Positions 51,825 to 61,377 of a stretch of DNA of 64,000 nt are shown here, piece after piece (positions within the stretch are counted from its first letter, which is position 1; every line of letters begins with the position of its first letter). The notes beneath the pieces were generated by a model, which had not been told where the DNA came from, made no database searches, and saw only the letters and a list, made by a program, of their open reading frames with translations. A program made the translations under genes and the position numbers. The DNA is from Corynebacterium pseudokroppenstedtii (GTDB taxonomy: Bacteria > Actinomycetota > Actinomycetes > Mycobacteriales > Mycobacteriaceae): NCBI RefSeq assembly GCF_019754945.1, contig NZ_JAEUWU010000004.1, positions 333,911 to 397,910 of the forward strand. Direction: 5' to 3'.

Positions 51825-54095
51825 ATGACCACGAGGGACCCCGAGCAGCATTCATCCGACGCTAAAACCGCCGGGTATGAGGGCAAAAACACGCCTGCTA
51901 CAGATAGTGCGGCACAGTCCGGGAGCGCTCGAGGCTCCGACATCACCTCATGGGTGAGTGCGTTGGCCGTCGCTGTGATCTTCGCTATCGGCGGGTGGCA
52001 GCGACGGTGGATTAGCGACGACGGGCTCATCGTTTTGCGTACCGTCCGCAATCTTCTCGCTGGTAATGGCCCTGTTTTTAATGCGGGCGAGCGCGTCGAG
52101 GCCAATACATCCGTTATGTGGCAGTACATTATCTACGTCATTGCCGCGGTCTCATCAGCGCGTCTAGAGACCATAGCCATCTATACAGGCCTGGTTTTCT
52201 CGGTCCTCGCGGTCGCGATTGCCGCTCTGGGGTCGGCTGCTCTTCACCGTTCACCGGGGGCCCTGTTTGTTCCCTGTGGGTTGCTGCTCTATATCTGCCT
52301 CCCGCCCGCACGTGACTTCACAACCTCGGGGTTGGAGTGGGGGCTCTCCATCTTCTGGATCGCTGTGCTGTGGTTCCTGATGGTGTACTGGAATAACGCC
52401 CGGGGCCGGCGGGACCGCACGAGCTCCCTTCCCCGGTCTAGCTATGCCCTCGCGTTCTGGGCCGGATTGAGCTGGCTAGTCCGCCCCGAGCTAGCACTCT
52501 ACGGAGCCGCCACCATCGTCGTACTCCTCGTTATTCATCGATGCTGGACGCTTCTCGCGTGGGCAGTTCCACTTCCCCTTCTCTACGAGATTTTCCGAGC
52601 AGGCTATTACGGCCTCTTGGTCCCCAACACTGCGGTTGCGAAATCTGCCTCCGGCTCGGACTGGAAACAAGGCTGGCGCTATGTCCTCGACTTCGCTAAC
52701 CCTTATTGGCTGTGGCTCATTATTCCCATTGCGATCATCATCGGTATCGCAGTGTTCCGGGCCGACGGGCGCCGCACTCCACTCCCCGTCATCATCATGG
52801 TGTCCTGCGGGGTACTGCACGTGCTCTACGTCATCAGAATCGGTGGCGATTTCATGCACGGACGCATGTGGCTTCTCCCCCTGTTCGCCCTAGTCATGCC
52901 CATCGCCGTTGTCCCTATCCGCTTCGCACATGCGTCGTCCACACGAGCACAACTCTCGACGATTGAAGAGCACTCATGGCAAAAGCGCCATGAGCATTCC
53001 CGCGCGGCGCAGCAGCCACTGGTGGCGTCGGCAATCATCATCATTGCGGGATGCGCAAGTGTTGGACTATGGGGGATTATCCGCCTATGCGCTGGTCACC
53101 CCTTTACCCAGCCAACGACAGTTGCAGATTTTAAGCACCTCGACATCGTCGATGAACGCGAATTCTGGACTACTTTTACTGGGCACTCAGCGCATGACCC
53201 CCTCACCAGGGCGGAAGATTTTTTGGCTGCGCCCACCATGATCAACTACACGGGCTCGCTCGAAGGAACTATTCCCCACGTGGACAACTCTTCTCACAGC
53301 GGAACCCCAGATCATGGCTTAACTACCGACGGCCCCCACGTCCAGCCCTTTGCTTCTGTCCCCACCAAACCTTATAAAGACATACGGTTCGTCTGGACCC
53401 CCGTCCCCAACTTCACCAGCCCTGAAGAAAAAGAGTCCTTGGCAAAGCTTGGCAAGAAGTCATCGACCGTCGATGACGCCACCAGCCACTACGACGACGT
53501 GCTCCGCACAGCCAGTGGGCTCGATAACACCCCCGTCACGGTCTCCTACATCAACCTGGGTATGACCAGCATGAATGCACCGCTTGACGTCCGGGTCGTG
53601 GACCCCATGGGGTTGGCAAATCCACTCGCTGCCCGACAATCGCGACAATCTAACGCGCGTATCGGGCACGACAAATCACTACCGCTGTATTGGCAACTTG
53701 CCGACAGCGCCACGCCGGTGGCCGACACTCCGTTCTGGGATAGCGAAAAGAAGGTCCACGCAGCACGAATCGCGCTCCACGATTCCGGCTTTGTCTCACT
53801 ATTCGAGGCATACCGCTCGCCGATGTCGCCGTCCCGGTTCGTGAAAAACATCGGATTCGCGCTGACCAAGGGGAATTCACTCGCGTTCTCGTCGAAACCC
53901 AGTGACTACACCACAAAAACCACCACGGACGACGCACAACCCAATTCCGTCCCCGTTATCCAATGGGGACACAAGACCAAACTCGACAGCAATAAACGCT
54001 TACCCCGTTCCCTACGACCTGGTTATACCGCGCCGAAGACCACTGTTTTCCCCGACGCAGAAACAACCGAAGAAAACCACACCATATATCCCTAG
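51825..54095 (+). CDS. AftB-like arabinofuranosyltransferase (GT-C fold)
   Basis: A 756-residue membrane glycosyltransferase. About ten helices occupy residues 45-420, followed by a 330-residue extracytoplasmic domain. The first outer loop has WISDDGLIVLRTVRNLLAG, then GERVEANTSVMWQY: this DD motif and the GERVEA block resemble mycobacterial/corynebacterial AftB, which adds terminal beta-1,2-arabinofuranose from decaprenyl-phosphoarabinose to arabinogalactan. It is longer than typical AftB (about 640) and not next to the arabinogalactan cluster, so it may be a paralogue. It appears leaderless. Confidence 0.75.
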   Translation: MTTRDPEQHSSDAKTAGYEGKNTPATDSAAQSGSARGSDITSWVSALAVAVIFAIGGWQRRWISDDGLIVLRTVRNLLAGNGPVFNAGERVEANTSVMWQYIIYVIAAVSSARLETIAIYTGLVFSVLAVAIAALGSAALHRSPGALFVPCGLLLYICLPPARDFTTSGLEWGLSIFWIAVLWFLMVYWNNARGRRDRTSSLPRSSYALAFWAGLSWLVRPELALYGAATIVVLLVIHRCWTLLAWAVPLPLLYEIFRAGYYGLLVPNTAVAKSASGSDWKQGWRYVLDFANPYWLWLIIPIAIIIGIAVFRADGRRTPLPVIIMVSCGVLHVLYVIRIGGDFMHGRMWLLPLFALVMPIAVVPIRFAHASSTRAQLSTIEEHSWQKRHEHSRAAQQPLVASAIIIIAGCASVGLWGIIRLCAGHPFTQPTTVADFKHLDIVDEREFWTTFTGHSAHDPLTRAEDFLAAPTMINYTGSLEGTIPHVDNSSHSGTPDHGLTTDGPHVQPFASVPTKPYKDIRFVWTPVPNFTSPEEKESLAKLGKKSSTVDDATSHYDDVLRTASGLDNTPVTVSYINLGMTSMNAPLDVRVVDPMGLANPLAARQSRQSNARIGHDKSLPLYWQLADSATPVADTPFWDSEKKVHAARIALHDSGFVSLFEAYRSPMSPSRFVKNIGFALTKGNSLAFSSKPSDYTTKTTTDDAQPNSVPVIQWGHKTKLDSNKRLPRSLRPGYTAPKTTVFPDAETTEENHTIYP

Positions 54096-54103
54096 GCTCA
54101 CTC

Positions 54104-54871
54104 ATGTCCTCTACTCCAGCCGGCACTAACGCCCCGATTGCCCGGGCTGACGCCATTTCCAAGTACTACGGCAAAGGCGACACCCGCGTCACCGCGCTCG
54201 ACTCCGTCTCCGTCGAATTCCGAACCGGGGAATTCACCGCCATCATGGGCCCCTCCGGATCCGGAAAATCCACCCTCATGCACTGCATGGCCGGGCTTGA
54301 TTCTGTCAGTGAAGGCTCCACCTTCGTCGGCGACACCGACCTCTCCACCCTCAACGACAAACAGCTCACCCGGCTCCGACGCGACCGCATCGGCTTCGTC
54401 TTCCAGTCTTTCAACCTGGTCCCCACGCTCACTGCCTCTGAGAACATCACGCTACCCATGGACATCGGTGGCCATCGCGTCGATAAGGAATGGTTCACGC
54501 ACATCGTCACCTCATTCGGCCTCACGAAACGCCTTGATCACAGGCCCTCCGAGCTCTCCGGGGGGCAGCAACAACGCGTCGCCTGCGCCCGCGCGCTCAT
54601 CGGGAGGCCCGACATCATCTTCGGCGACGAACCCACCGGCAACCTCGATTCCAACTCGTCCACCGAGGTCCTGACCACCCTCCGGTCCGTCGTTGATGAC
54701 TACGATCAAACCGTCGTCATCGTCACCCACGACCCTCGCGCAGCGTCCTACGCGGATCGAGTCATCTTCCTCACCGACGGCCACATTGTCGATGAACTCA
54801 CCGACCCCACCACAGAAGCCATCCTCACCACCATGGCCACCATCGACAACCCAGATAATCAGGCCTCATGA
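54104..54871 (+). CDS. ABC transporter ATP-binding protein (MacB/LolD type)
   Basis: A 255-residue ATPase with Walker A GPSGSGKST near residue 48, the signature LSGGQQQRVA, Walker B IIFGDEPTGNLD and the switch His in VIVTHDPR. The FQSFNLVPTLTASENITLP stretch is typical of FtsX-associated ATPases. It drives the permease that follows, with an ATGA overlap of four bases. Together they form an exporter or an extracytoplasmic mechanotransmission complex. A TAGGCT hexamer overlapping the upstream stop codon, 5 bases before the ATG, might serve as an internal promoter. Confidence 0.94.
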   Translation: MSSTPAGTNAPIARADAISKYYGKGDTRVTALDSVSVEFRTGEFTAIMGPSGSGKSTLMHCMAGLDSVSEGSTFVGDTDLSTLNDKQLTRLRRDRIGFVFQSFNLVPTLTASENITLPMDIGGHRVDKEWFTHIVTSFGLTKRLDHRPSELSGGQQQRVACARALIGRPDIIFGDEPTGNLDSNSSTEVLTTLRSVVDDYDQTVVIVTHDPRAASYADRVIFLTDGHIVDELTDPTTEAILTTMATIDNPDNQAS

Positions 54872-57486
54872 ACGCATCCGCCACGCCCAACAATCAGCTG
54901 CGTCACCATCCCATGTGGACGCTCTCCTTTCGGAACCTCCGCGCGCACAAGGTTCGGCTCGCTCTCACCGTCCTCGCCGTCATTCTCGGCACAGCGTTCG
55001 TCTCTGGATCGTTCATCTTCACCGCGACGCTAAACAAGGCGTTCACCGAGATCGTCACCACCATGTACGACGGCGTCGACATCGCCGTCAAACCCGGCAA
55101 TGCCACCGATTTCGCCCACCAACGCGACACCATCAACAACATTCCCGGCGTCCGCGCCACCAACGAAATGACCGACATGAATGTCGCCGTCGCCCATGAC
55201 GACGGCACCATGATCGACACCGGCGGAGCAACGGCACAAATCCTCCCCAACTATCCCGACGACGAGCAAGCCAACACCGCGTGGTCCATTACCCAAGGAC
55301 ACGCACCGACCAAGTCGGGGGAAGCCACTCTCAACAGCAACGCCGCTAAGAAAAACAACATTTCCCTCGGCGATCACCTCATTGTCGCCACACCCACCAT
55401 GCGTACCGACGTCACCATCGTCGGGTTCTATACGACGTCGACCAACTTTGGCGGGTGGGCCGGCGTCGCCATGAACCCCGACCAATTCCGCGAACTCGCC
55501 GGCACCAGCATCAGCTCCTACAACGTCGCCATCCAACCCGGCGCGGATAAACAGCAGGTCATGGCGGCCATCTCTCGCGCTGTCCCCGGGAGCAAAGTCC
55601 AAACTGGCAAGGAAGCGTCCAAAGAGATGACGTCGAGTATTTCCAGCCAGTTGACCTTCATCAACTACTTCCTTCTGGCTTTCGGGGCGATCGGCCTGAT
55701 TGTCGGCACGTTCATCATTGCGAACACGTTCTCCATGATCGTGGCGCAAAGGATTCGTGAGTTCTCACTCCTGCGTTCGCTGGGTGCGTCGCGGGGGCAG
55801 ATCACGCGCTCTGTGCTCATCGAGGCCCTGATCGTCGGCATTGTCGGGTCAGTCATCGGCATCGCTGCTGGATTCGGGCTCGTTCACCTCCTTGTGGCGG
55901 GGCTCAGTAAGACGGGCCTTGACATGCCCGATTCCTCGATCCCCCTCACGTGGCAGTCGATGGTGTGGCCGCTTGTTATCGGCATCATTGTCACGCTGGT
56001 GAGCGCGTGGGCGCCTGCCTGGCGAGCGGGTTCCACGCGGCCCGTCGAATCGATGAACGCTACGACGCAATCCGCGCCCTTGCTTCGCCGGACCCTCATT
56101 GGACTCATCATCCTCGGTGGGGGCGCGGCCCTCGCGTGGTGGGGAAGCTACGCCGACGACTTTACGACACGTAACCGCATGATCATCCTCGGCATCGGGG
56201 CCGTGGCCATCATCGTTGGCACGCTTGCCGTTTCCGCCGCGCTCTCCCTTCCGCTTGTCAGTGGAATAGGGCGCGTCCTCGGACTGCCCTGGCGCTCCGT
56301 CGGCAAGCTCGCGGCCACCAATTCGTCGAGAAACCCCCGACGAACTGCTACTACTGCGTTCGCCCTCACCCTCGGGCTCGCCCTCGTGAGTTCCGTCGGC
56401 ATGATCGGCGCCTCCATGAAAAGCACAGTGTCGGACCTTGTTGACAATGAACTCACCGCGGATCTCGTCGCAACGCCGCCCGGCGCGACCACGGGAAGTA
56501 TGTTTTCTCTGCCTGGTGGTGTGAACAAGGAGATCGCATCTGTCGATGGTGTCACCGGAGTTGCCCCCTTCTACACCCTGGCCAACGCCACGCTGCGGGG
56601 AGACGACAAGAACCGTGGATATGTGATTTTCACGCCCAACAATCCACACGGTTACATCGATCTCAAGATGAAAGAGGGGACCGAGGACCTTTCCCGCGGC
56701 GGAACTGTTATTCACGCCAGTTTTGCTAAGAAGCACGGCCTGCATGTGGGCGACACCGTCGACATAGACGCGCTCACGGCCGCTAGCCCGGGTTCTACTG
56801 GTGGACTCATATCCCAAGGGGGAGCGCCCGCCGACGCACACGCCACTTCCACTGTCATCGGGATCATGGACAGCAAGCTCTTCCCCACCGCGCTGGTGTC
56901 ACAGCAGGATATCGACAAGATCAGCCCTGATAAACACACGTGGCGCAGCCTCATGACCACGGTCCGCACCGACCACTCCGTCGACGACGTCACCATGCAG
57001 AAAAGGATCAAAGAGAAGGTCAAACACTACGTCATTGTCCAAGTGCAAACACGCGACGAATTCAAAGGCCAACAAGCACAACTTGTTAACCAACTGTTGT
57101 CCATCCTCTATGGTTTGTTGGCCCTATCGGTGGTCATCGCGATTGTTGGGATTATCAATACGCTCGCGCTCAGCATTGTTGAGCGTCGGCAAGAAATCGG
57201 GATGCTTCGAGCCGTGGGCATGGTGCGCGGGCAGGTACGCCGCATGATCACCCTCGAAAGTATCCAATTGTCCGTCTATGGTGCGATTATCGGGGTGATT
57301 ATTGGGCTCTACATTGGGTGGATGTTCATGAACGTCATGAAAGCACAAGGCATTACGCAAATTGTCATCCCATGGGAACAGATCATCGCAATGCTTATTG
57401 CATCCGCCGTCGTTGGCATCATCGCTGCGGTCTGGCCTGGCATACGCGCATCGCGGATCAGTCCACTCGACGCCATCGCCGATTAG
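54868..57486 (+). CDS. FtsX-family ABC transporter permease
   Basis: An 872-residue membrane protein with an N-terminal helix, a large outer domain (about 50-250) and two FtsX modules of three to four helices each (IVAQRIREFSLLRSLGASRGQ near 290 and SIVERRQEIGMLRAVGMVRGQ near 770). A second outer domain lies between them. It partners the ATPase encoded just before. The substrate may be a lipoprotein, a peptide or a drug. It ends 39 bases from the convergent peptide transporter genes; a GC-rich hairpin (57490-57508) lies between. Confidence 0.92.
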   Translation: MNASATPNNQLRHHPMWTLSFRNLRAHKVRLALTVLAVILGTAFVSGSFIFTATLNKAFTEIVTTMYDGVDIAVKPGNATDFAHQRDTINNIPGVRATNEMTDMNVAVAHDDGTMIDTGGATAQILPNYPDDEQANTAWSITQGHAPTKSGEATLNSNAAKKNNISLGDHLIVATPTMRTDVTIVGFYTTSTNFGGWAGVAMNPDQFRELAGTSISSYNVAIQPGADKQQVMAAISRAVPGSKVQTGKEASKEMTSSISSQLTFINYFLLAFGAIGLIVGTFIIANTFSMIVAQRIREFSLLRSLGASRGQITRSVLIEALIVGIVGSVIGIAAGFGLVHLLVAGLSKTGLDMPDSSIPLTWQSMVWPLVIGIIVTLVSAWAPAWRAGSTRPVESMNATTQSAPLLRRTLIGLIILGGGAALAWWGSYADDFTTRNRMIILGIGAVAIIVGTLAVSAALSLPLVSGIGRVLGLPWRSVGKLAATNSSRNPRRTATTAFALTLGLALVSSVGMIGASMKSTVSDLVDNELTADLVATPPGATTGSMFSLPGGVNKEIASVDGVTGVAPFYTLANATLRGDDKNRGYVIFTPNNPHGYIDLKMKEGTEDLSRGGTVIHASFAKKHGLHVGDTVDIDALTAASPGSTGGLISQGGAPADAHATSTVIGIMDSKLFPTALVSQQDIDKISPDKHTWRSLMTTVRTDHSVDDVTMQKRIKEKVKHYVIVQVQTRDEFKGQQAQLVNQLLSILYGLLALSVVIAIVGIINTLALSIVERRQEIGMLRAVGMVRGQVRRMITLESIQLSVYGAIIGVIIGLYIGWMFMNVMKAQGITQIVIPWEQIIAMLIASAVVGIIAAVWPGIRASRISPLDAIAD

Positions 57487-57525
57487 GGGGCGGGACTGCG
57501 GAGCCCGCGCCCGCTACGAGCCCCG

Positions 57526-59319
57526 CTACGCACCGCCCAGGTCGATGCTCCCGCCAGGGATCGAATCAATCAGGCTACGCGTGTATTCCTCACGCGGATG
57601 GTCGAACAGCTCATCCGTTGTTCCGCGCTCCACCAGACGCCCCTGACGCATCACCAGCACGTCGTCGGCAATCTGCTTGACCACCGCAAGGTCATGGGTG
57701 ATGAACAGATAGCTCAACCCCATCTCTGCCTGCAGCTCATTCAACAGGTTCAGGATCTGCGACTGCACCAGCACGTCCAGGGCAGACACCGCCTCATCGC
57801 AGATGACGACGTCGGGGTCCAGGGCCAATGCACGCGCAATTGCAACGCGCTGCCGCTGACCGCCGGATAGTTCCGACGGGAACCTGTGCATCATCGCCGC
57901 CGGCATGGCCACACGGTCCAACAACTCGCGAACCTTCTTTTCGCGGCTCGCTCGATTCCCAATGTTGTGAATCTTCAGCGGTTCCGCGATGGTGTTGAAC
58001 ACCGAATACATCGGATCGATCGACCCAAACGGGTTCTGAAAAATAGGCTGCACCCTGCGTCGGAAAGCAAGCTCTTGCTTTCGGTTCAAAGCGGTGACAT
58101 CGCGCCCATTAAACGTGACCGAACCCCGCGTCGGCTGCAGCAGGCCGAGGATCATCTTCGCCACGGTGGACTTGCCTGAACCAGACTCCCCCACCAGCGC
58201 CGTTGTGGTCCCACGCCGGATGTAGAAATTCACATCCGCAGCGGCCGTGAACATGCTCTTTTTCCATGGCGGGCCACCCGGGATCGGAAAGTCCTTCCCC
58301 AAGTCACGGACTTCAATAATGTGCTCGACGTCGCCATCCTGCGCCGCGTGCGGCCCAGTGGTGCGCTCGAGGGCCCTTTCCTCGGCCTCGTGGGCCACTT
58401 TTTCGCGCTGTTCAATGACATCATGGCGCCGCGCCCGCAGCGATGGAGCCGCCCCCACCAGCTTTTGCGTGTAGGGGTGTCGAGGATCTTGAAGGATCTC
58501 CAGCGCAGGACCCGATTCCACAACGCGCCCTTGGCTCATCACGACGATCCGATCCGCGCGCTCGGCCGCCAAACCGAGATCGTGCGTAATCAGCATCACC
58601 GCCGTGCCCAGTTCATGGGTCAACGAATCCAGGTGATCCAAGATGTGCCGCTGCACGGTGACATCCAGTGCCGACGTCGGTTCGTCGGCAATAAGCAGCT
58701 TCGGACGCGCCGCCAAACCGATCGCTATCAACGCGCGTTGGCGCATGCCGCCCGAGTACTCGTGCGGATACTGGTTCACGCGCTTATCAGCGTCGGGCAG
58801 TCCAGCCTCCGAGAGCAGCTCAACAGCCCGCTTGTGGGCGGCGGACCCCGTCGCGACGTTGTTGGCCTTCAGAGCCTCCTTGACTTGAAAACCTACTTTC
58901 CACACGGGGTTCAAGTTCGACATGGGATCTTGCGGAACTAAACCGATGTCCGCACCGCGAAGAGCCGTGAACTCCTTAGGCGACGCGTGCGTAATGTCCC
59001 GGCCATCAAAGGTGATGGTACCGCCGGTCACATGGCCTCCACCAGGGAGCAAACCGATGATCGAATGTGCCGTCGTGGATTTACCCGAACCAGATTCACC
59101 GACGATCGCGACAGTCTCCCCCGGGTAAATGTCGAGGTTGACTCCGAACACCGTCGGTATCGGCCGCTTCTTTCCGCCGAAGGCGATATCGACGTCGCGC
59201 ATCTGCAACAGCGGGCGGGTATCGTTGCTGGAATTGTGCGTGCCGACGCTGTGCTCAGATTTATTCACGGATTGCGTCTCCGTGGAGTGTCGGTTCGCAA
59301 AATGTGGGATCGATGTCAT
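57526..59319 (-). CDS. Peptide ABC transporter ATPase, fused DppD-DppF type
   Basis: A 597-residue protein with two complete ATPase domains. The first (about 38-290) has VGESGSGKST, SGGMRQRALIA and LLIADEPTSALD. The second (about 330-595) has VGESGSGKST, SGGQRQRVAIA and VVICDEAVSALD. The ADE-AVS change in the second Walker B (DEAVSALD) is common in DppF. Both halves carry the C-terminal oligopeptide-transporter tail (HPYTQKLVGAAPS, HPREEYTRSLID). It energises DppB/DppC. Its ATG overlaps the dppC stop (ATGA). Confidence 0.94.
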   Translation of the reverse strand: MTSIPHFANRHSTETQSVNKSEHSVGTHNSSNDTRPLLQMRDVDIAFGGKKRPIPTVFGVNLDIYPGETVAIVGESGSGKSTTAHSIIGLLPGGGHVTGGTITFDGRDITHASPKEFTALRGADIGLVPQDPMSNLNPVWKVGFQVKEALKANNVATGSAAHKRAVELLSEAGLPDADKRVNQYPHEYSGGMRQRALIAIGLAARPKLLIADEPTSALDVTVQRHILDHLDSLTHELGTAVMLITHDLGLAAERADRIVVMSQGRVVESGPALEILQDPRHPYTQKLVGAAPSLRARRHDVIEQREKVAHEAEERALERTTGPHAAQDGDVEHIIEVRDLGKDFPIPGGPPWKKSMFTAAADVNFYIRRGTTTALVGESGSGKSTVAKMILGLLQPTRGSVTFNGRDVTALNRKQELAFRRRVQPIFQNPFGSIDPMYSVFNTIAEPLKIHNIGNRASREKKVRELLDRVAMPAAMMHRFPSELSGGQRQRVAIARALALDPDVVICDEAVSALDVLVQSQILNLLNELQAEMGLSYLFITHDLAVVKQIADDVLVMRQGRLVERGTTDELFDHPREEYTRSLIDSIPGGSIDLGGA

Positions 59320-60410
59320 GAGGCCGTACGCTCCTTCGGGTCGAGGGCATCCTTTAACGCATCCCCCAGCATGATGAAGCCCAGCACTGTGATGGCCAGG
59401 GCACCCGCGGGGTAGAACAGCGTCGACGGCGCTGCTCGGAGGGTGTTTTGTGCCGTCGAGATGTCATTCCCCCACGACACCGTTTGTGGTGGTAATCCAA
59501 TGCCCAGGTAGGACAGCGTTGCTTCCGCCACGATGTAGATACCCAGCGACGTCGTTGCCATAACGATGATGGGCGCGAGGCAGTTAGGAATGATGTGGCG
59601 CAGCAGAATCTTCCACTGCGAGAGACCAAGCGCACGCGACGCCATGACATAATCGTTGTTTTTCACCGTCATGACCGCACCACGCACAATGCGCGCCATC
59701 TGCGGCCAGCCGAATGCGGACAGCACCAGGATGACAGTCAGCGTATTGCGCTCGCTGAACAGTTGCATCAGAACGATGCCCGCAAGGATCAGCGGTATCG
59801 CGAAGAAAATATCGGTCAGGCGGGACAGCACCGCGTCCAGCCAGCCACCGACATAGCCGGCCACCGAGCCGATGATCGTCCCCAGAATCGTGATGACGAT
59901 TGTGACGGACACGCCGGTCACGACCGAGGCGCGCGCTCCGTACAGAGTGCGGGAGTACACGTCGTAACCCTGTCGAGTGAAACCAAAGGGGTGCGAGGCT
60001 TCCGGCCCCTCCAGCGATTTACTCAGGTCAGCAGTTTTCGGGTCCGTCGATGTGAACAGTCCCGGGAAGAACGTAACCAGCAGCACCGCCAGAATAATCA
60101 CCATTGATACCCAGAACAGGGGCCGACGTCGCAACCGCTGCCAGGCTTCTGCCCACGTGCTCAATGGTTTCTTGTCCGCCAGAAGATCGTCACGCGATGG
60201 TTCATCCACGCCCACCGTTTCAGCGACCCACCGTTCCGTTCGCGACGACGTAACTAGTCCGGCACCGTGGCCCTCGTGTCTCTCATGGCGTCCCGCCGCC
60301 GGGGAATGAGTTTCCGCTGCCAATGAATTCCCTCCGTGAGTCGTCGGCAATTCTGCTGATGTTTCTCCTTCTGATGACCTGTGGGCGGGTGTGTGTGATG
60401 GATTAGGCAT
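59316..60410 (-). CDS. Peptide ABC transporter permease, DppC type
   Basis: A 364-residue permease. A 75-residue hydrophilic N-terminus precedes six helices, and the EAA loop is visible as ASRALGLSQWKILLRHIIPN, which contacts the ATPase. SHPFGFTRQGYDVYSR and YLGIGLPPQTVSWG are typical DppC/OppC blocks. ATG 60410 has gagg at six bases and overlaps the dppB stop by eight bases; an in-frame opening to 60449 is less likely. Confidence 0.92.
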   Translation of the reverse strand: MPNPSHTPAHRSSEGETSAELPTTHGGNSLAAETHSPAAGRHERHEGHGAGLVTSSRTERWVAETVGVDEPSRDDLLADKKPLSTWAEAWQRLRRRPLFWVSMVIILAVLLVTFFPGLFTSTDPKTADLSKSLEGPEASHPFGFTRQGYDVYSRTLYGARASVVTGVSVTIVITILGTIIGSVAGYVGGWLDAVLSRLTDIFFAIPLILAGIVLMQLFSERNTLTVILVLSAFGWPQMARIVRGAVMTVKNNDYVMASRALGLSQWKILLRHIIPNCLAPIIVMATTSLGIYIVAEATLSYLGIGLPPQTVSWGNDISTAQNTLRAAPSTLFYPAGALAITVLGFIMLGDALKDALDPKERTAS

Positions 60411-61329
60411 AGCGGATCCTCGGGTCAAGAAGTGCGTAGAGCAGGTCAATAAGGAGATTCGATACGACGAAGATAATGACTAAGACCGTGACGACGGACA
60501 CGACGGTCGGCGCTTCGCCTAACATCACTGCGTGGTAGACCAGGCCACCGACGCCGTTGATGTTGAAGATGCCTTCGGTGACGATCGCCCCGCCCATGAG
60601 CGCAGCGAGGTCAGCACCAATAAACGTCACGACGGGGATCATGGAGTTTCGCAACACGTGGTGGAGGATGACCTGTGGTTTGCTCATTCCTCGGGCATAG
60701 GCAGTACGCACAAAGTCCCGGCCCAGCGCTTCGGCCACTTCTGATCGGGTCAAGCGCAGCACGTAAGCAAAGGACACGAGACCCAGCACAAAGGCGGGCA
60801 TGAGGAGGTGTTTAAAGTCGCCCTGCGCACCGACGGTGGCTGGTAGGATTCCCCATTTAATGCCAAAGAGGAACTGTGCAACGAAGCCGATGACGAAAAT
60901 CGGCACCGCGATGATGAACAGCGAGATAACGAGGACGGTGGAGTCGAACAGCCCACCCTTCTTCAATCCGGCGAGGACACCGAAACCAATACCGAATACG
61001 GTTTCGATGACGATGGCCATCAGTGCCAGCCGAATCGTGACAGGGAACGCATTTCCCAGAACAGTGCCGACGCTTTGCCCGGAGAACGTTTGTCCCAGGT
61101 CACCGGTAAAAATCCCCTTGAGGTACAGGAGATATTGGACGATAAATGGCTGGTCTAAGTGATATTGCGAGCGAATGGAGTGGATAATCTCTGGGCTCAG
61201 GGGTTTATCCCCGGCTAGTGCCGCGACGGGGTCGCCGGGGGTGAGGAACACCATGGCGTAAATGAGGAATGTTGCTCCGAGAAAAACGGGCACCATCTGT
61301 AATAATCGTTTTCCGATATACCAAAGCAT
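60403..61329 (-). CDS. Peptide ABC transporter permease, DppB type
   Basis: A 308-residue permease with six helices. It opens with the usual GKRLLQMVPVFLGATFLIY and has FLTPGDPVAALAG, RTAYARGMSKPQVILHHVLRN (the EAA loop) and LIDLLYALLDPRIRY at the end. With DppC it forms the channel for di- or oligopeptides. It is preceded by dppA at a 48-base distance and overlaps dppC. Confidence 0.93.
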   Translation of the reverse strand: MLWYIGKRLLQMVPVFLGATFLIYAMVFLTPGDPVAALAGDKPLSPEIIHSIRSQYHLDQPFIVQYLLYLKGIFTGDLGQTFSGQSVGTVLGNAFPVTIRLALMAIVIETVFGIGFGVLAGLKKGGLFDSTVLVISLFIIAVPIFVIGFVAQFLFGIKWGILPATVGAQGDFKHLLMPAFVLGLVSFAYVLRLTRSEVAEALGRDFVRTAYARGMSKPQVILHHVLRNSMIPVVTFIGADLAALMGGAIVTEGIFNINGVGGLVYHAVMLGEAPTVVSVVTVLVIIFVVSNLLIDLLYALLDPRIRYA

Positions 61330-61377
61330 GAGGGGTCCTTATCGTGGGGGAGCCTTATCGATCGGTCGGCCGATAGG

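Noticed and set aside
55849..56841. Long minus-strand frame inside the FtsX permease gene
   Set aside because: It is composed of Arg/Gly/Asp/Glu-rich low-information sequence and lies wholly inside a well-supported gene.
57490..57508. Intrinsic terminator between the FtsX permease and the peptide ATPase gene
   Set aside because: The GC-rich hairpin is short and has no U-run on either side, so it is not listed as a terminator.
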